Assembly: GCF_011089895.1 (NCBI RefSeq)
Contig: NZ_JAANAT010000006.1
Span: 177,521-241,520 of the forward strand
Length of the DNA: 64,000 bases
Direction of reading: 5' to 3'
Origin: Mucilaginibacter inviolabilis
GTDB lineage: Bacteria; Bacteroidota; Bacteroidia; Sphingobacteriales; Sphingobacteriaceae
The position numbers and the translations under genes are program-made. A model generated the notes under the pieces. The model saw nothing but the letters and a program-made list of their open reading frames with translations. It was not told where the DNA came from and searched no databases. Positions 41,897 through 50,503 of this stretch are shown here, one piece after another (the stretch's first letter is position 1; each line of letters begins with the position of its first letter).

Positions 41897-42694
41897 TCAC
41901 CAGGGAAGTATTCCGAATTTTGAGTGCGTGAATGTGCCAGTAGGGCCGTCTGTACCGAGCAATGCCACGCGCACCGCCTCGGCCGCCCCCTCTTCTACTG
42001 TCTCTGTGCCTGCATGCCCGTTAAGATTAGTCTTGGTAAAGCCTGGAGAAACAGCATTAACGTTGATCCCTTCCGGTTCCAGTTCAATAGCCATGGCTAG
42101 CGTTAAGGCATTAAGCGCTGTTTTGGACGCAGGGTAAACAGGGCCAAAAATAGCCCGGTGACCATTGGCCGGGTCGGCATTCATGGTTAACGAACCGGCG
42201 CCACTGGACACGTTGACGATACGGGCTTGCGTCGATTTGCGCAAAAGCGGCAGCATAGCCTGGTAAACAGCCAGCACACCAAATACGTTCGTATCCCACA
42301 CAGCGCGCATTTCATCGATAGATACATTGCTGGGACGGGTGGTTTTGGCGTATTCTTCCACAGACTGGCCTGGTTTCTTATTGGTATTTGAAATGGCCGC
42401 GTTCTGAATGAGCACGTCGAGGCGGCCAAACTCGCTGCCTATCCGTTCTGCAGCAGCAGTGACCGAAGCCTGATCTGTTACATCCAATTGGAGCGCATAC
42501 GCATGCTCGCCTATCTCCCTGGCCGCAGCTTCGCCACGCTCCAAATTGCGTGAGCCTACCAGCACCGTGAAGCCATGCGTAATGAGGTCTTTTGCAATCT
42601 GCAAACCGATTCCCTGATTGGCCCCGGTAACCAGCGCTATAGTCCTATCTCCGTTTATATTGATTTGTTTATCCGTAATTGATACTTTTTCCAT
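41897..42694 (-). CDS. Classical SDR oxidoreductase
   Basis: A 265-residue short-chain dehydrogenase. The cofactor motif is TGANQGIG (about residues 23-30), the NNAG equivalent is IQNAAIS, and the active site is the Ser in VSSGAG with YPASK. The C terminus GPTGTFTHSKFGILPW is typical of the plant/bacterial carbonyl-reductase-like SDRs. An upstream in-frame Met at 42724 would add ten residues but MEKVSITDKQ is the better start. The AraC-type regulator gene lies 75 bases upstream in the same direction and is the likely controller. Confidence 0.9.
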   Translation of the reverse strand: MEKVSITDKQININGDRTIALVTGANQGIGLQIAKDLITHGFTVLVGSRNLERGEAAAREIGEHAYALQLDVTDQASVTAAAERIGSEFGRLDVLIQNAAISNTNKKPGQSVEEYAKTTRPSNVSIDEMRAVWDTNVFGVLAVYQAMLPLLRKSTQARIVNVSSGAGSLTMNADPANGHRAIFGPVYPASKTALNALTLAMAIELEPEGINVNAVSPGFTKTNLNGHAGTETVEEGAAEAVRVALLGTDGPTGTFTHSKFGILPW

Positions 42695-42769
42695 GATTCT
42701 TTTGTTTATACAAAGTTCCCGCAAACGGGGCTCTTTCGTTAAAGAGAATCAAACCAAAAAGTATGATTT

Positions 42770-43648
42770 TCAAACTTTACCTGCTCTGAAAGATTTGGGC
42801 ACAAGACCGGTTACCCGTTTAAAATAATTGTTAAAATAGGTAGGATATTCAAATCCCAAACTGTAGGCTATCTCTGCTATACTCCAGTCGGTATGCTGCA
42901 AAAGGGCTTTAGCCTCCGCAACAATACGTTCTGTGATATGAACGGATGTTGGCTTTCCGGTAACTTCCTTTACCGAACGGTTTAGATAGTTAACGTGTAC
43001 GGCCAAACTTTCGGCAAAGTCCTGGGCGGTTCGTAATTTGAGCGGAGATCCAATGCTTTCTATCGGAAATTGCTTCTCCTGTAACTCCATAAACAGATGC
43101 GTGATGCGCGTAGCTGCATTTTTGTACTTCGGCTCATTTAACGATGGCCGGATCCTTAACGCTTCGTGCATAATAAGTTCTATGCAGGTTTTCAGCAATT
43201 CGGCCTGGTGTTCATAATTGCTCTGATAAACAGATAGCATTTTTTGGTAAATACCCGTTATAAACAGCTCCTGCTCGTTGTTTAAAGGAATAATGGGCGT
43301 TGTATCAAAGCGAAACAAGGCAGAGTTTTGCAAAAGCTCCGTACGCTCCCGCCCTGCCATAAAAGCATCGGTAAAAACACAGGCAAAGCCTTTTCTTTCG
43401 GTATGGTGAGTTACGCTATGCGGAATATGCGGGTTTATTAAAACTAAACAAGTTTCCTTTATTTCAGCCGTCCGGTCGCCATAGGATACTGTCATATCGC
43501 TGGTTACCAAAACTATTTTATAAAAATCGCGCCTGCCATGGGCATGCTGCGGCCCCGCCCCTCCGGAGATCTTATAAACCTTAAAACCCTTCCATTTCAA
43601 ATCCGGAACATGCCATTCCGCAACTTCGGGCAGCGTATCGGTTGTCAT
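42770..43648 (-). CDS. AraC family transcriptional regulator
   Basis: A 292-residue regulator. An N-terminal cupin-like sensor (about residues 20-160, including HAHGRRDFYKIVLV and CLVLINPHIPHSV) is followed by two helix-turn-helix motifs, the second with WSIAEIAYSLGFEYPTYFNNYFKR and ending GLVPKSFRAGKV. It is the first gene of a pair with the SDR and probably activates it in response to a small molecule. The ligand is not evident. Confidence 0.9.
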   Translation of the reverse strand: MTTDTLPEVAEWHVPDLKWKGFKVYKISGGAGPQHAHGRRDFYKIVLVTSDMTVSYGDRTAEIKETCLVLINPHIPHSVTHHTERKGFACVFTDAFMAGRERTELLQNSALFRFDTTPIIPLNNEQELFITGIYQKMLSVYQSNYEHQAELLKTCIELIMHEALRIRPSLNEPKYKNAATRITHLFMELQEKQFPIESIGSPLKLRTAQDFAESLAVHVNYLNRSVKEVTGKPTSVHITERIVAEAKALLQHTDWSIAEIAYSLGFEYPTYFNNYFKRVTGLVPKSFRAGKV

Positions 43649-43785
43649 CCAGCAAAAGTAATAAAATCAAACCTTAAATAGGGTAAGTATAAATCATGGA
43701 ATTGTTAAGATTTGACGGGGAGTATTTGATATATTAGTGCCTAGTGCGGTGATAACACCGACTGTCAACTAAAGAATAGTAAAGA

Positions 43786-44778
43786 ATGGAAGAAAGTGAA
43801 ACCAATAAATATTATATCAGTTCACTCTACGGTCATATCGACGAAGCATTCCGAAATGGGAATGAGGAAATTGCAATCAAAATAAGCGCACTCATTTCTA
43901 CTGGTAGAATCAAAAGCCTTGAATTAAATGAGGATATGTTTCCCATGAAGGGGCCATTTTCTCACCTAAGTACTGGCATAATTGTATTACAGGCTGGATT
44001 TCTATCTTACCTATGGACAGTTTGCTATTTCATGATTGGTTTGATTGAAATTTATCAGGATAAGGCAGGAAGTAATCAGCGAGTTATTAGCCTTGTTGAC
44101 TCTGAAAAATTTAATATACTCAATTATACATTTGCATGGGGAAGATCGCTAAAGCCATCCTCCGATGAAGATTTCAATCCGTGGCCTGATGATATAGCAA
44201 ATCCAACGCAAGAAGATACACGTGTAAAGCAGGCGAATCATCTGCTTGTTCTCGCAGCAAGCTACCTAATGTATCATGAACTAGGTCATTTGGTATTACA
44301 TGCTGACTCTGAAGACTTTATTAAATCTACAAATAAATGGGATTACGAAAGAAATTCTACAGATAGTCGCCGGTTACGCATAATGGAAATTCAAGCTGAT
44401 ATCTATGCCTTGGATTGCATGTTTTCTAATACTAGAGATGAACATGATAGGTATATGAAATTTTTAGCCTCAATCATAGCGCAATTAGCGGAGTTTTTTA
44501 TTCGCAGAGCCCCAGACACTCGATCACAGAATTATCCTGATCTGGATGAACGATTAAAGCGAATTCTAAATAAAGTAGATATTGAAGACCTTGGCTTTAA
44601 AATGAATATCGACCTGACATGTAGTATTGGTCTGCAATTATTTTTGACCCTGACATATGCTGACTTTATCCCCCCCAATCCAGAAAATTTCCTTTTTGAA
44701 AACTTCGATGATCTCAAGATTTACCTGTTCAATATTATTCAAGCATGGAAGGATAAATATAATTCTTATAAATCTTAA
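43786..44778 (+). CDS. Lit-like (peptidase U49 family) HELGH metalloprotease
   Basis: A 330-residue cytoplasmic protein. A zinc-protease motif is plain: YLMYHELGHLVLHADSED with His164, Glu165 and His168, and a downstream EIQADIYALD (residues 201-210) that can supply the third ligand. The late motif NYPDLDERLKRIL is like the HPDVDHRI region of E. coli Lit as I remember it. Lit is a prophage-encoded protease that cleaves EF-Tu and causes abortive infection. There is no signal peptide, so the target is inside the cell. The gene is visibly more AT-rich than its neighbours and flanked by repeats, suggesting transfer. The alternative is another HExxH family such as ImmA/IrrE-like. Confidence 0.65.
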   Translation: MEESETNKYYISSLYGHIDEAFRNGNEEIAIKISALISTGRIKSLELNEDMFPMKGPFSHLSTGIIVLQAGFLSYLWTVCYFMIGLIEIYQDKAGSNQRVISLVDSEKFNILNYTFAWGRSLKPSSDEDFNPWPDDIANPTQEDTRVKQANHLLVLAASYLMYHELGHLVLHADSEDFIKSTNKWDYERNSTDSRRLRIMEIQADIYALDCMFSNTRDEHDRYMKFLASIIAQLAEFFIRRAPDTRSQNYPDLDERLKRILNKVDIEDLGFKMNIDLTCSIGLQLFLTLTYADFIPPNPENFLFENFDDLKIYLFNIIQAWKDKYNSYKS

Positions 44779-44794
44779 GCTAACGCTAAAAAAA

Positions 44795-44915
44795 TTGTCA
44801 TTTCGACGAGGAACGAGGAGAAATCCTCTGTGATTTACAATTTCGGATTGCACAAAGCAGAAGATTTCTCTTTCGCGCTACGCTCATCCCTACTCCTGCT
44901 CTATCGAAATGACAA
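44795..44915. repeat. TTGTCATTTCGA-bounded palindromic element
   Basis: TTGTCATTTCGA (44795-44806) and TCGAAATGACAA (44904-44915) are perfect inverted ends. Inside are GAGGAGAAATC and GAAGATTTCTC. It starts 16 bases after the Lit-like gene's stop codon. Confidence 0.75.
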
Positions 44916-44977
44916 ACTTTTTTAATAGAAATATAATCTTTCAGCCCGTGGTGGGTGTTATTACTGCACCACTATTA

Positions 44978-45167
44978 TTCGGAAGAATCAAAATAAATGT
45001 TAAATATCAGATTTGGCTAAAGCCTATAGTTATTCACTTACAATCCGTTGGTTAAAATCAACGGCAATGAAGGGATAAATCAATTGTTTTTTATTCATTG
45101 CCGTCCCATTTATGGGACGGATAGCAGGTTCGGTGCTCAGGCTTCAGCCAAAATCTATTCTTCCGGA
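44978..45167. repeat. Multi-hairpin element with long terminal inverted repeats
   Basis: The outer arms are TTCGGAAGAATC...TTTGGCTAAAGCC and GGCTTCAGCCAAA...ATTCTTCCGGA. Two inner hairpins follow: CCGTTGGTTAAAATCAACGG (45044-45063) and CCGTCCCATTTATGGGACGG (45101-45120), and ACGGCAATGAA pairs with TTCATTGCCGT. The result could fold like a cloverleaf. No gene is present in 44779-45204. Confidence 0.7.
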
Positions 45168-45204
45168 CATTTATAGCGATATTATTAACCAAAGATGATC
45201 TCCT

Positions 45205-45591
45205 CTATATCTGGGGCACCACTGTAAATACACCATGATAATATTTACGGTAAGCATATCCCAAAAACAAGTTGATGATCAGCATCATAATAACGAATGC
45301 GAGGCCGGGCGGCGACAAAAACACGTGAAATAAAAAGATATTTAAGGTTACCGGCGAAATAACGAGCAGAAAAAAAGCTGTATAGCGGTTGATGAGCAAA
45401 AACGCGCCGCAGGTGATCTCGGTTATCTTCAGGAACTGAAAAAAATAACCAGATTTTAACAGCGCGCCCTGAAACTCTCTGCCGGCTAATGGCATGGCCG
45501 GGATCTTGATAAAATGAAAAAAGAAAGAAAGACCGAATAATACATAAATGAGGCCCAGTAACGAGCGACCAATAATTACAGCAATTTTCAT
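45205..45591 (-). CDS. DoxX-like small membrane protein (paralogue 1)
   Basis: A 128-residue membrane protein with four hydrophobic segments, starting MKIAVIIGRSLLGLIYVLFG and containing GALLKSGYFFQFLKITEITCGAFLLINRYTAFFLL. It fits the DoxX-like family. It is clearly paralogous to the gene at 50053-50451 over its whole length, including the YAYRKYYHGVFTVVP ending. Function in Bacteroidota is not established; some DoxX proteins act in redox stress. Confidence 0.82.
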   Translation of the reverse strand: MKIAVIIGRSLLGLIYVLFGLSFFFHFIKIPAMPLAGREFQGALLKSGYFFQFLKITEITCGAFLLINRYTAFFLLVISPVTLNIFLFHVFLSPPGLAFVIMMLIINLFLGYAYRKYYHGVFTVVPQI

Positions 45592-45672
45592 GTTAATAAA
45601 TGTTATGATGTAAAACGCATTTGAACCATTATACAGACACAGTTAAACAATGCCATTGGTAACATATAAAAT

Positions 45673-46641
45673 TTATTCAACGGTACTCCATACCGTATTT
45701 TGACTATGCCTGGCTACCCTCAGAAACAAGATAGCTGTTGCTACAATCAGCATGATGAGGGCCGTACCCCGTAATGGAAATTCATTTTTTATCAGTTCTT
45801 CAATCAGGGGCAATGAATAAGCTTTGCCGAGCGGTACCTGTATGTTTGGTACAAAATAATTACCGGTTACAATACATGCCCATAACTCTGGCAGCAGTAC
45901 GATAAGAACAAAGGTTTTGGTAATTCCTTGTGGTCGCCACCAAAACATCGGTACTAATAAAAAAATGGGAAAAAATCCGGGAACTACATAGATTGACAAA
46001 AACTGCGCAATGGGTACCGAGGCACGGAAAGAAAGCCAATCTGCCGGGCAAACAACGGTCCATATAGAATAGTTTATAAATTTTTCTACGTTATCAGCCC
46101 CAACCAGGTAGAAAACCAGGGCAAAAACTCCTATAAACAATATGCGATTAAAGGGGTTCACGTTTTTGAAATAGGCGTTTAATATAAAAAATGCCAGAAA
46201 AGCCTGCAGCCACGCCGGGATCACCTGGAAATATAAGCTTAAGTGTGTAAGTCTATTTTTTACTATCCCATTAAACCCCTTTGATAATAAATAGGGTTGA
46301 GCGGGCATCAATACAAAAAGAATGATGATAACTGCGCTGAAAGAGAAAAGCAAGGAGGCCCAAAACACCCATTTAGAAATTGTTTTAGGAGTATAAAACC
46401 ATAATGATGCCGTGCAAAAGAACAATAAAACCGTAGGAACATAATAGATAACAACTACTTTCCTGCTAAAAACACCAAATACCTGTGTTACGTTTTCATG
46501 GATACGATCAAAAGATGGATAATCACAAAAATTGATCATCATAACTGCTCCTAAACAATAAAAGCATAATATGGAATAAATAAGTAATAACGCCGGATTC
46601 TGCTGCTTTTTACTAACTGATTCTGCAATAATTATGTTCAT
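45673..46641 (-). CDS. Polytopic membrane protein of unknown function
   Basis: A 322-residue protein with about eight hydrophobic segments. The N-terminal 15 residues are polar (MNIIIAESVSKKQQN), and MINFCDYPSFDRIHENVTQVF is the first outside loop. I do not recognise the family. No catalytic motif is visible. It lies between the small secreted-protein gene and the DoxX-like gene, all on the minus strand with gaps of about 80 bases, so the three may be one transcript. Confidence 0.7.
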   Translation of the reverse strand: MNIIIAESVSKKQQNPALLLIYSILCFYCLGAVMMINFCDYPSFDRIHENVTQVFGVFSRKVVVIYYVPTVLLFFCTASLWFYTPKTISKWVFWASLLFSFSAVIIILFVLMPAQPYLLSKGFNGIVKNRLTHLSLYFQVIPAWLQAFLAFFILNAYFKNVNPFNRILFIGVFALVFYLVGADNVEKFINYSIWTVVCPADWLSFRASVPIAQFLSIYVVPGFFPIFLLVPMFWWRPQGITKTFVLIVLLPELWACIVTGNYFVPNIQVPLGKAYSLPLIEELIKNEFPLRGTALIMLIVATAILFLRVARHSQNTVWSTVE

Positions 46642-46721
46642 TTATAATAGTGATATTGATGGGTTAAACCAGATTATAGTTATCCTGAAACGGACTGAAA
46701 TTAGCAATGACGATTGGAGGA

Positions 46722-47270
46722 TTATATCAACCGGTTAACTACAAAGTGCCCCTGGGTGATCATGTATGTTTCGCCGGCACTTTTTAACTTACCTTCAAAG
46801 GTTCCTTCAACAGTTCCGCCTATTGGCCCGAACCTGGTGATGGTGATAGTCCCCGGTGTTACGCCTGGGGTGGTAAGCGTTGGACTAAGGTTTCTATCTT
46901 TCCCATTAACCTGAACCTGCAAAACAAAATATACCTTTTTATCTTCTCCTGGTTGGGCATTGGTAATTGGGTCGTTAACCTTGGCCGTCCCTGTACCGGC
47001 ATGATTAAAGGCTATATTAATTGCCCATTTCTGTTCGTCATCATTTGAGGGATCGTCATCTACGTATATTTTCAAGTAACCCGGAGTAACGGCAAGTGCC
47101 CCCTTCTGCTTTGATTTAGCATCAAAATTAAGCGTGATTAATTGGTGATGGAAGACACCTCCATCAATGGTATAGGTTACCTGGTTTTTCCTGATCTGGG
47201 CAATAACTGAGTATGAAATTATTAACAGCACCATGAGTGCTGTGAGTAGTTTGAATTTTTTTCCCATCAT
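46722..47270 (-). CDS. Secreted hypothetical protein
   Basis: A 182-residue protein with signal MMGKKFKLLTALMVLLIISYSVIAQ. The mature part is rich in beta-strand-type residues and contains VDDDPSNDDEQKWAI, a possible calcium-binding acidic loop, and PTLTTPGVTPGTITITRFGPIGG. I do not recognise the family. The frame is open 13 codons upstream, but the signal peptide fixes the start at 47270 (or 47267). Likely periplasmic or extracellular. Confidence 0.7.
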   Translation of the reverse strand: MMGKKFKLLTALMVLLIISYSVIAQIRKNQVTYTIDGGVFHHQLITLNFDAKSKQKGALAVTPGYLKIYVDDDPSNDDEQKWAINIAFNHAGTGTAKVNDPITNAQPGEDKKVYFVLQVQVNGKDRNLSPTLTTPGVTPGTITITRFGPIGGTVEGTFEGKLKSAGETYMITQGHFVVNRLI

Positions 47271-47507
47271 GAGATATCTCTTAAATAAGACAGTGCTACA
47301 AAAATCCAAACAAGCGTGCTGCCTATCAATCGCAGAATACCATGATTTTATAAGGAGTAAGCGTGAACAGATTGAGTATATAATTATTCTGGCCGGGATT
47401 ATTTATGGGTAAATACCTTTATATTTAAATCAACGCAACACATCCTCATTCACAAAACATGATGCCCGGTACACTGTAATTTTAAGAGTATTTAAATTTG
47501 GCACTAT

Positions 47508-48182
47508 ATGAAAAGCAAAGCGTCATTAGCAATCAAAGTATCTTTTATGCTGATGATATTTTATGCTGTTTTTTTGTGCTGCCTGTTCATACCGGCAGGT
47601 ACCGTTCGGTTTTATAACGGATGGATTTATTTCGGAACATTTTTTTTCTGGGTAAATCTGCTCACTTTTTATTTTTTATCTAAGGATCCGCAGCTTATAG
47701 AACGCCGTACACAAAGCGAAAAAGAAAAAAACCAACAAGTGATTCAATCGCTCAACGGGATCCTGTTTTTGGCTATGCTGATTATTCCGGGGATTGATTT
47801 CAGATATCAGTTCAGCAGTGTTCCGTTATGGCTGGTGATTTTGGCCGCCATTGTTGTTTCAATGGGGTTCCTCATCGTGTTTTTTGTTTTCAAACAAAAC
47901 AGTTACCTGGCCAGTAATGTTCAAGCTTATCAAAACCAAACGGTAATTAGCACCGGGCTTTATTCTTTGGTACGCCATCCGATGTATAGCGGCGCTTATT
48001 TAATCATTCTGTTAGGCCCTTTAGTATTAGGATCATGGTTAACATTAATACCAGCGTTGATCATGGGTGTGCTGATTATATTAAGAACACTGAACGAAGA
48101 GAAGGTTTTATCGCGAGATTTAGATGGTTACAAGAATTACTGTGAGCAAGTAAAATATAGGTATTTTCCCGGGGTTTGGTAG
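47508..48182 (+). CDS. Isoprenylcysteine carboxyl methyltransferase-like membrane methyltransferase
   Basis: A 224-residue protein with about five membrane helices. The SAM-binding C-terminal motif is visible: GLYSLVRHPMYSGAYLIILLG, with RHPxY at about residue 157-161, and LNEEKVLSRDLDGYKNYCEQVKYRYFPGVW, the conserved EE...Y...YFP end. This is the ICMT/PEMT-like family (PF04191 or related) that methylates a lipid or membrane-linked substrate. Substrate unknown. It is a single gene, convergent with the DUF5808-like gene. Confidence 0.85.
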   Translation: MKSKASLAIKVSFMLMIFYAVFLCCLFIPAGTVRFYNGWIYFGTFFFWVNLLTFYFLSKDPQLIERRTQSEKEKNQQVIQSLNGILFLAMLIIPGIDFRYQFSSVPLWLVILAAIVVSMGFLIVFFVFKQNSYLASNVQAYQNQTVISTGLYSLVRHPMYSGAYLIILLGPLVLGSWLTLIPALIMGVLIILRTLNEEKVLSRDLDGYKNYCEQVKYRYFPGVW

Positions 48183-48202
48183 TATGGAATTTAATCAGTT
48201 AC

Positions 48203-48418
48203 TTAATGAATTACACCACTTACGGCCAATATCTTTAATATCACAATAATAAAAAAGAGAGCTTCAAGAACATAAGCCCATTTATTAGCGAAATTTAATG
48301 TGTAACGATTATTAGGACTTAATACAATTAAACGCTTGTTGCTTTTTTCGTAATAAAATAAGCCAAACTTGTAATAGCCTTGAGGCCCATCATTTGGGCC
48401 TTCTTCTGTATCTAACAT
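48203..48418 (-). CDS. DUF5808-like small membrane protein
   Basis: A 71-residue protein. KFGLFYYEKSNKRLIVLSPNNRYTLNFANKWAY follows the DUF5808 pattern (G-x-Y-x-N...D.R..V......TLNFA.P), then one membrane helix (VLEALFFIIVILKILAV). Its start codon overlaps the upstream phosphatase stop codon by one base (TAATG), so it is translationally coupled to that gene. Function unknown. Confidence 0.72.
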   Translation of the reverse strand: MLDTEEGPNDGPQGYYKFGLFYYEKSNKRLIVLSPNNRYTLNFANKWAYVLEALFFIIVILKILAVSGVIH

Positions 48419-49263
48419 TACCTATCCGCCTTTACTTTAGCGCGTATAATGGAATCTTTTTGCGCAGGACTCAGTTTATAATTATACTGGAACAGCGCAC
48501 CTTCAAAATCGCCGTATGACGGGTTAGGGATTACGATGTAGCGGCTGCCAAATTCTTTTTGCAGTTTTTGGGTTATCGCCGTGCGGTTTTCTTCGGTAGG
48601 ATGATTATCATACAGCATATTAAAATCGGGCAGGTTATCGCCGCAAAGCAGTAAGATCTCATGCGTTTTTAATACTTCCTGGCGGCGATCTTCTTTACTG
48701 GAGTTGCCGTTTTTTAAAAACAAATGCTCATCGTTGGCATTGGGCATGGCGTATTTCTGCAGATTGTACAGTGTGGCGCCACGCTCGTTCTCGTTACGGT
48801 TGGTGATATAGTAAATGGTGATACCTTTTGAGGCCGCATATTTAAAAAAGGCTGGTGCACCGGGCACGGTATCGGCCTGGGCCTTATCTGTCCACTGTTT
48901 CCAGGTTTTATCGCTGTAATCTGCATTTTTCAGACCTTGTGCAGCATCGTAAGGACTATTATCCAACAAAGTTTCGTCAATATCGGTCACAATGGCCAGC
49001 GGCTTGGTACTTACCTTTTTTACGCCTTCGTCTACACGCTGTTTGGCAATGTTATACGCCTGAAAACATAATGCCCTATATTCGGCCGCCCTTTGCTGCC
49101 ATAAAGACGCCCATATTTTACCATCGTTGGTAATGGATGTATTGCCATTAACAGCTGATGCTGCATTGGCTGTAGAAGGGGCAGTTGTAGTGGTTACTTT
49201 TTTTGATGCGCAAGCGCCGAGCACTAAAAGGGCTGGTATTAAATAGCAATAGCTTTTTTTCAT
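48418..49263 (-). CDS. 5'-nucleotidase, lipoprotein e(P4) family
   Basis: A 281-residue HAD-superfamily class C acid phosphatase, lipid-anchored (MKKSYCYLIPALLVLGAC, Cys18). The catalytic motif IVTDIDETLLDNSPY holds the nucleophile Asp and DxDxT. YYITNRNE is motif 2, and LLCGDNLPDF is the last motif. In Haemophilus the e(P4) protein dephosphorylates NMN and NADP at the outer membrane for cofactor uptake. The frame extends upstream to 49311 through a dispersed repeat, but that part is not protein; start 49263 gives a proper signal. It is coupled to the small gene downstream. Confidence 0.92.
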   Translation of the reverse strand: MKKSYCYLIPALLVLGACASKKVTTTTAPSTANAASAVNGNTSITNDGKIWASLWQQRAAEYRALCFQAYNIAKQRVDEGVKKVSTKPLAIVTDIDETLLDNSPYDAAQGLKNADYSDKTWKQWTDKAQADTVPGAPAFFKYAASKGITIYYITNRNENERGATLYNLQKYAMPNANDEHLFLKNGNSSKEDRRQEVLKTHEILLLCGDNLPDFNMLYDNHPTEENRTAITQKLQKEFGSRYIVIPNPSYGDFEGALFQYNYKLSPAQKDSIIRAKVKADR

Positions 49264-49286
49264 TTTTTGAGCATAAACCAATAGAA

Positions 49287-49380
49287 TGTCATGCTGAACT
49301 TGTTTCAGCACCTCACATACAAGGCTTACCGTATGCTGGCTACCTGTGCTGTGAGATCCCGAAATAAATTCGGGATGACC
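49287..49380. repeat. GTCATGCTGA-family palindromic element
   Basis: Begins TGTCATGCTGAACTTG and ends GAATTCGGGATGACC-like sequence, with a GTTTCAGCACC arm inside. It occupies the gap between msrA and the phosphatase gene and creates a spurious N-terminal extension of the phosphatase reading frame. Confidence 0.7.
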
Positions 49381-49394
49381 AATATATTAGACTT

Positions 49395-49940
49395 TTATAA
49401 AAGTTCGGGCTTAATTTTATCCTTGAACTCCTTGGCAAATTTATTCAGTTTTGGCTGGATCACAAATGCACAGTACGATTTATTAGGATTATCGTTAAAA
49501 TAGTTCTGATGATAATCTTCCGCCGAATAAAACTCACTGGCCGGGGTAATTTCTGTAACTATCGGATCATCAAAAACATGTTCATTGGTCAATGTTTTGA
49601 TCATAGCTTCCGATGCCTGTTTCTGCTCATGGGTATAGTAAAATATAGCCGAGCGGTATTGTGTGCCCACATCATTACCCTGACGGTTTAACGTAGTAGG
49701 ATTGTGCGTTTTGAAAAACACCAATAGTAATTCATCAAATGAAATTACGTCGGCATCATACTCCAGGTGTATCACCTCAGCATGGCCGGTGGCGCCGGTA
49801 CAAACCTGCTCATAAGTAGGGTTTAAAACCTTACCACCCATATAGCCGGATGTTACTGAGATTACACCTTTAAGTGATTGAAATACAGCTTCGGTGCACC
49901 AAAAGCAACCGTTGCCAAATGTTATTTTTTGTATGTTCAT
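49395..49940 (-). CDS. msrA: Peptide-methionine (S)-S-oxide reductase MsrA
   Basis: A 181-residue enzyme that repairs oxidised methionine. The active-site motif GNGCFWCTEAVF holds Cys12 (nucleophile) and Cys15. YMGGKVLNPTYEQVCTGATGHAEVIHLEYD and AEDYHQNYF are hallmark segments. No signal peptide, so cytoplasmic. Recycling Cys near the C terminus is SYCAFVIQPKL. The gene is divergent from the DoxX-like gene at 50053. Confidence 0.95.
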   Translation of the reverse strand: MNIQKITFGNGCFWCTEAVFQSLKGVISVTSGYMGGKVLNPTYEQVCTGATGHAEVIHLEYDADVISFDELLLVFFKTHNPTTLNRQGNDVGTQYRSAIFYYTHEQKQASEAMIKTLTNEHVFDDPIVTEITPASEFYSAEDYHQNYFNDNPNKSYCAFVIQPKLNKFAKEFKDKIKPELL

Positions 49941-50052
49941 GCTATTTATAAACGAAGTTAATACTTGTTTGGTTTATGCAGATAATGGCCTCTTTGAAAA
50001 TGTCATTCAAATTACTAAATTAGTAATTACACATTCACTAAACCCTAAATTC

Positions 50053-50451
50053 ATGAAAATTGCAGTATTAATTGCCCGCATTTTGCTGGGCCTCATCTTT
50101 GTGGTATTTGGTCTTCATTTCTTTTTCCATTTTTCCTTTATGCCGGCCCCAACGCCCATGCCCGAAAAAGCACAAGCCTTTACCGGCGGCCTTTATGGTT
50201 CCGGTTATTTTTTACAGTACATGAAAGTGATTGAAATTACAAGCGGCCTGGCTATACTGGTTAACCGCTTTACCGCTTTCTTTTTGCTCATCCTGTTTCC
50301 GATAACGTTAAACATATTCCTGTTTCATGCTATTTTAGTACCATCGGGCATACCCGTTGCAGCTGTTATTATTATACTGCACTTATTTTTGGCTTTTGCC
50401 TACCGTAAATATTACGCCAGCCTATTTACGGCTGTGCCAACCATATCATAA
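50053..50451 (+). CDS. DoxX-like small membrane protein (paralogue 2)
   Basis: A 132-residue four-helix membrane protein starting MKIAVLIARILLGLIFVVFG. It shares the full pattern of the gene at 45205-45591, including YGSGYFLQYMKVIEITSGLAIL, NIFLFH and AYRKYYASLFTAVP. The reading frame runs back to 49894, but that overlaps msrA on the opposite strand; ATG 50053 aligns with the paralogue. Proximity to msrA suggests a redox stress link, which is inference. Confidence 0.82.
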   Translation: MKIAVLIARILLGLIFVVFGLHFFFHFSFMPAPTPMPEKAQAFTGGLYGSGYFLQYMKVIEITSGLAILVNRFTAFFLLILFPITLNIFLFHAILVPSGIPVAAVIIILHLFLAFAYRKYYASLFTAVPTIS

Positions 50452-50460
50452 ACCATATAC

Positions 50461-50503
50461 AAACAAAAAAGCCGCCCGATATATGTCGGGAGGCTTTTTG
50501 TTT
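50461..50503. terminator. Shared terminator of the DoxX-like and M1 peptidase genes
   Basis: AAACAAAAAAGCCGCCCGA and TCGGGAGGCTTTTTGTTT form a long stem with one mismatch around TATATG. The two convergent genes both end at it; the peptidase stop codon overlaps its right edge. Confidence 0.88.

Noticed and set aside
44978..45167. CRISPR array, because of several short palindromes in a row
   Set aside because: The hairpins differ in sequence, and there are no identical repeats with regular unique spacers or cas genes.
49264..49311. N-terminal extension of the e(P4)-type phosphatase (LKQVQHDIL)
   Set aside because: This is translated GTCATGCTGA repeat; the true signal peptide starts at 49263.
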